This document shows, piece after piece, positions 5,766-7,044 of a DNA stretch of 7,044 nt. Source of the DNA: Firmicutes bacterium UBA1768 (GTDB taxonomy: Bacteria; Bacillota; Clostridia; Peptostreptococcales; Anaerovoracaceae); NCBI GenBank assembly GCA_002315335.1, contig DCGW01000082.1, forward strand, positions 212 to 7,255, in the 5' to 3' direction. The first letter of the stretch is position 1. Every line of letters starts with the position of its first letter. Position numbers and translations under genes: made by a program. Under the pieces are notes generated by a model that did not search any database, had not been told where the DNA came from, and saw only the letters and a list, made by a program, of their open reading frames with translations.

Positions 5766-6173
5766 CTACACGCTCTGGGCAATTTTATAAAGGTCAAAGG
5801 CTTTCTTAATTACCTCTTCAGGCGGCGAAAGCTCTTCCGGCAGCTTGTCCATCGGAAACCATCCGACATTTTTGCTCTCGTAGGAGCACCTGAGTTTCCC
5901 GAAAACATACATTCCCACATATATGAGCAGACGAGCCCTTACCTCGGGAAATTCATAGTCTCCAAGAGGAGCCATGATTTCACAGGAGATACCAGTTTCC
6001 TCAAAGACCTCCCTCTCTATGGTTTCTGGAGGACTCTCATTTGAATCAGGGAAGCCTGCAGGAGGTCCCCACGACATAGGTGGAAATCTTCGCTGAACCA
6101 GCAAAACCTCATCATTTTCATTAAAAATAATTCCACAAGGAGCATTTCTCAGCTCCTGATCAAAAATATTCAT
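5766..6173 (-). CDS. Nudix hydrolase, substrate unknown
   Basis: Mg-dependent hydrolase of nucleoside diphosphates linked to another moiety. The 135-residue protein is a single Nudix domain. The Nudix box GX5EX7REUXEEXGU is complete from G40 to I62 (E46, then REVFEETGI from R54), including the metal-binding glutamates. The segment before it, WGPPAGFPD, replaces the usual glycine-rich GxPGG with prolines. No second domain or signal peptide is present. The start is ATG 6173 with AAAGGA 5 nt upstream. It lies 17 nt downstream of the aldolase stop, so it is probably co-transcribed with it and may share its promoter. No strong terminator is seen before the toxin-antitoxin promoter 30 bp beyond its stop. 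Specificity cannot be read from sequence; candidates include ADP-ribose, NADH and damaged nucleotides. Confidence 0.9.
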   Translation of the reverse strand: MNIFDQELRNAPCGIIFNENDEVLLVQRRFPPMSWGPPAGFPDSNESPPETIEREVFEETGISCEIMAPLGDYEFPEVRARLLIYVGMYVFGKLRCSYESKNVGWFPMDKLPEELSPPEEVIKKAFDLYKIAQSV

Positions 6174-6190
6174 AGGATTCCTTTCGAGAC

Positions 6191-7044
6191 CTATCTCTTA
6201 TTGCTTGCGCCAAGAACATCCTTAATTTTGTGCTGAACCATTCCCTGAATTGCTTTTCTTCCCGGTCCAAGGTATTTTCTTGGGTCGAATTCGCCAGGAT
6301 TTTCAACCAGCACCTGTCTGATTGCTGCAGTCATAGCAAGTCTTAAGTCTGTATCTATGTTGACCTTACAAACATGGTGTTTCACAGCTTCTTTTATCAT
6401 ATCCTCAGGAACACCCTGCGCACCCGGAATGCTTCCTCCATACTGGTTGCACTTGTCAACGAATTCCTTGATTACTGTTGAAGCCCCATGGAGAACGAGC
6501 GGGGTATCAGGAATAAGCTTTTCGATTGCAGCTAATCTTTCAAAATCAAGATATGGGTCGCCCTTGAACTTATATGCTCCGTGGCTTGTTCCGATTGCGA
6601 TTGCCAGAGAGTCAACGCCTGTTCTTTCTACGAATTCCTGAGCCTGTTCAGGGTTTGTGAATTTTGCATCCCTTTCGCTTACGTTTACTGCATCTTCAAC
6701 GCCCGCGAGAGTACCGAGCTCCGCCTCTACTACAACGCCGTGAGCGTGAGCATATTCAACAACCTGCTTAGTCATTTCTATGTTCTTTTCGAACGGGTGC
6801 TTTGAACCGTCAATCATAACGGAAGTAAAACCGTCATCTACACACTTTTTACATATTTCAAAGTCTGCGCCATGGTCGAGATGAAGGACGATGTCGAGAC
6901 CGGAGTCTTCCATAGCAGCCTCAACCAGGTGAAGCAGGTATGAAGGCTTAGCATAGTCTCTTGCACCTGCAGAAACCTGAAGAATAAGAGGTGCTTTTTC
7001 AATCATTGCAGCGTCAACTATACCCTGAACGATTTCCATATTAT
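6191..7044 (-). CDS. fba: Class II fructose-1,6-bisphosphate aldolase (runs off right edge)
   Basis: Zinc-dependent aldolase of glycolysis and gluconeogenesis that splits fructose-1,6-bisphosphate into dihydroxyacetone phosphate and glyceraldehyde-3-phosphate; cytoplasmic. Visible motifs, numbered from the first methionine in the window (codon 7039-7037): LHLDHGAD with catalytic D55 and zinc ligand H56; EAELGTLAG with E107; IGTSHGAYK with zinc ligand H153; VLHGAS with zinc ligand H184; and NIDTD (227-231) for phosphate binding. That methionine is internal: the frame continues upstream (Asn-Met) to the edge, and family members start about 25 residues earlier with an NVNNMEIVQG-like sequence. 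The true start and promoter are therefore outside. The C-terminus, VLGASNKR, is complete. It is the upstream gene of the pair with the Nudix hydrolase. Confidence 0.96.
   Translation of the reverse strand, partial: NMEIVQGIVDAAMIEKAPLILQVSAGARDYAKPSYLLHLVEAAMEDSGLDIVLHLDHGADFEICKKCVDDGFTSVMIDGSKHPFEKNIEMTKQVVEYAHAHGVVVEAELGTLAGVEDAVNVSERDAKFTNPEQAQEFVERTGVDSLAIAIGTSHGAYKFKGDPYLDFERLAAIEKLIPDTPLVLHGASTVIKEFVDKCNQYGGSIPGAQGVPEDMIKEAVKHHVCKVNIDTDLRLAMTAAIRQVLVENPGEFDPRKYLGPGRKAIQGMVQHKIKDVLGASNKR

Noticed and set aside
5628..6044. 138-residue plus-strand frame across the dyad and Nudix gene
   Set aside because: It is antisense to the Nudix hydrolase and the antitoxin start. Its TPHRDKYIPIPMRC segment resembles the minus-strand TPHWDRYILISVRC only because the dyad reads similarly on both strands.

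Overview
The window looks like chromosome from a low-to-mid GC anaerobic Firmicute, most likely a gut-type Clostridia. The basis is resemblance of the TrpB, citrate synthase and class II aldolase proteins to remembered clostridial homologues, plus strong AGGAG/GAGG-type ribosome binding sites and near-consensus sigma-A promoters. No rRNA, tRNA, CRISPR array or insertion sequence was seen. No stretch over 300 bases lacks a gene.

Layout from left to right. Positions 1-554 (-) hold the N-terminal 184 residues of tryptophan synthase beta (trpB), driven by a near-perfect promoter at 582-610. It is divergent from a beta-CASP metallo-beta-lactamase-fold hydrolase, a probable ribonuclease, at 749-2515 (+). 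A 189-bp gap follows with a possible 32-codon ORF, a hairpin and a probable terminator. Next come a small acidic lipoprotein of unknown function (2705-3202, +) and a strong, probably bidirectional terminator (3212-3253). That terminator separates it from the converging Si-type citrate synthase (3272-4648, -), which has its own consensus promoter at 4770-4798.

Positions 4862-5735 (-) hold a HEPN/MNT toxin-antitoxin module, the most interesting part of the window. The antitoxin (5190-5687) appears to fuse an N-terminal ribbon-helix-helix DNA-binding domain to a minimal nucleotidyltransferase with an intact GSX10DXD motif. The DUF86/HepT toxin (4862-5206) has an intact RX4HXY motif and overlaps the antitoxin gene by 17 nt. 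The promoter (TTGACA-17 nt-TATACT) is embedded in a 44-bp dyad (5690-5733) that fits an autoregulatory operator. One arm of the dyad also contains the antitoxin ribosome binding site. The module is visibly more AT-rich than its neighbours, which suggests lateral acquisition.

Positions 5766-7044 (-) hold a Nudix hydrolase 17 nt downstream of a class II fructose-1,6-bisphosphate aldolase that runs off the right edge; the two look like one operon. The housekeeping genes cover tryptophan synthesis, entry of acetyl-CoA into citrate and glycolysis, but they are separate transcription units and nothing links them functionally.
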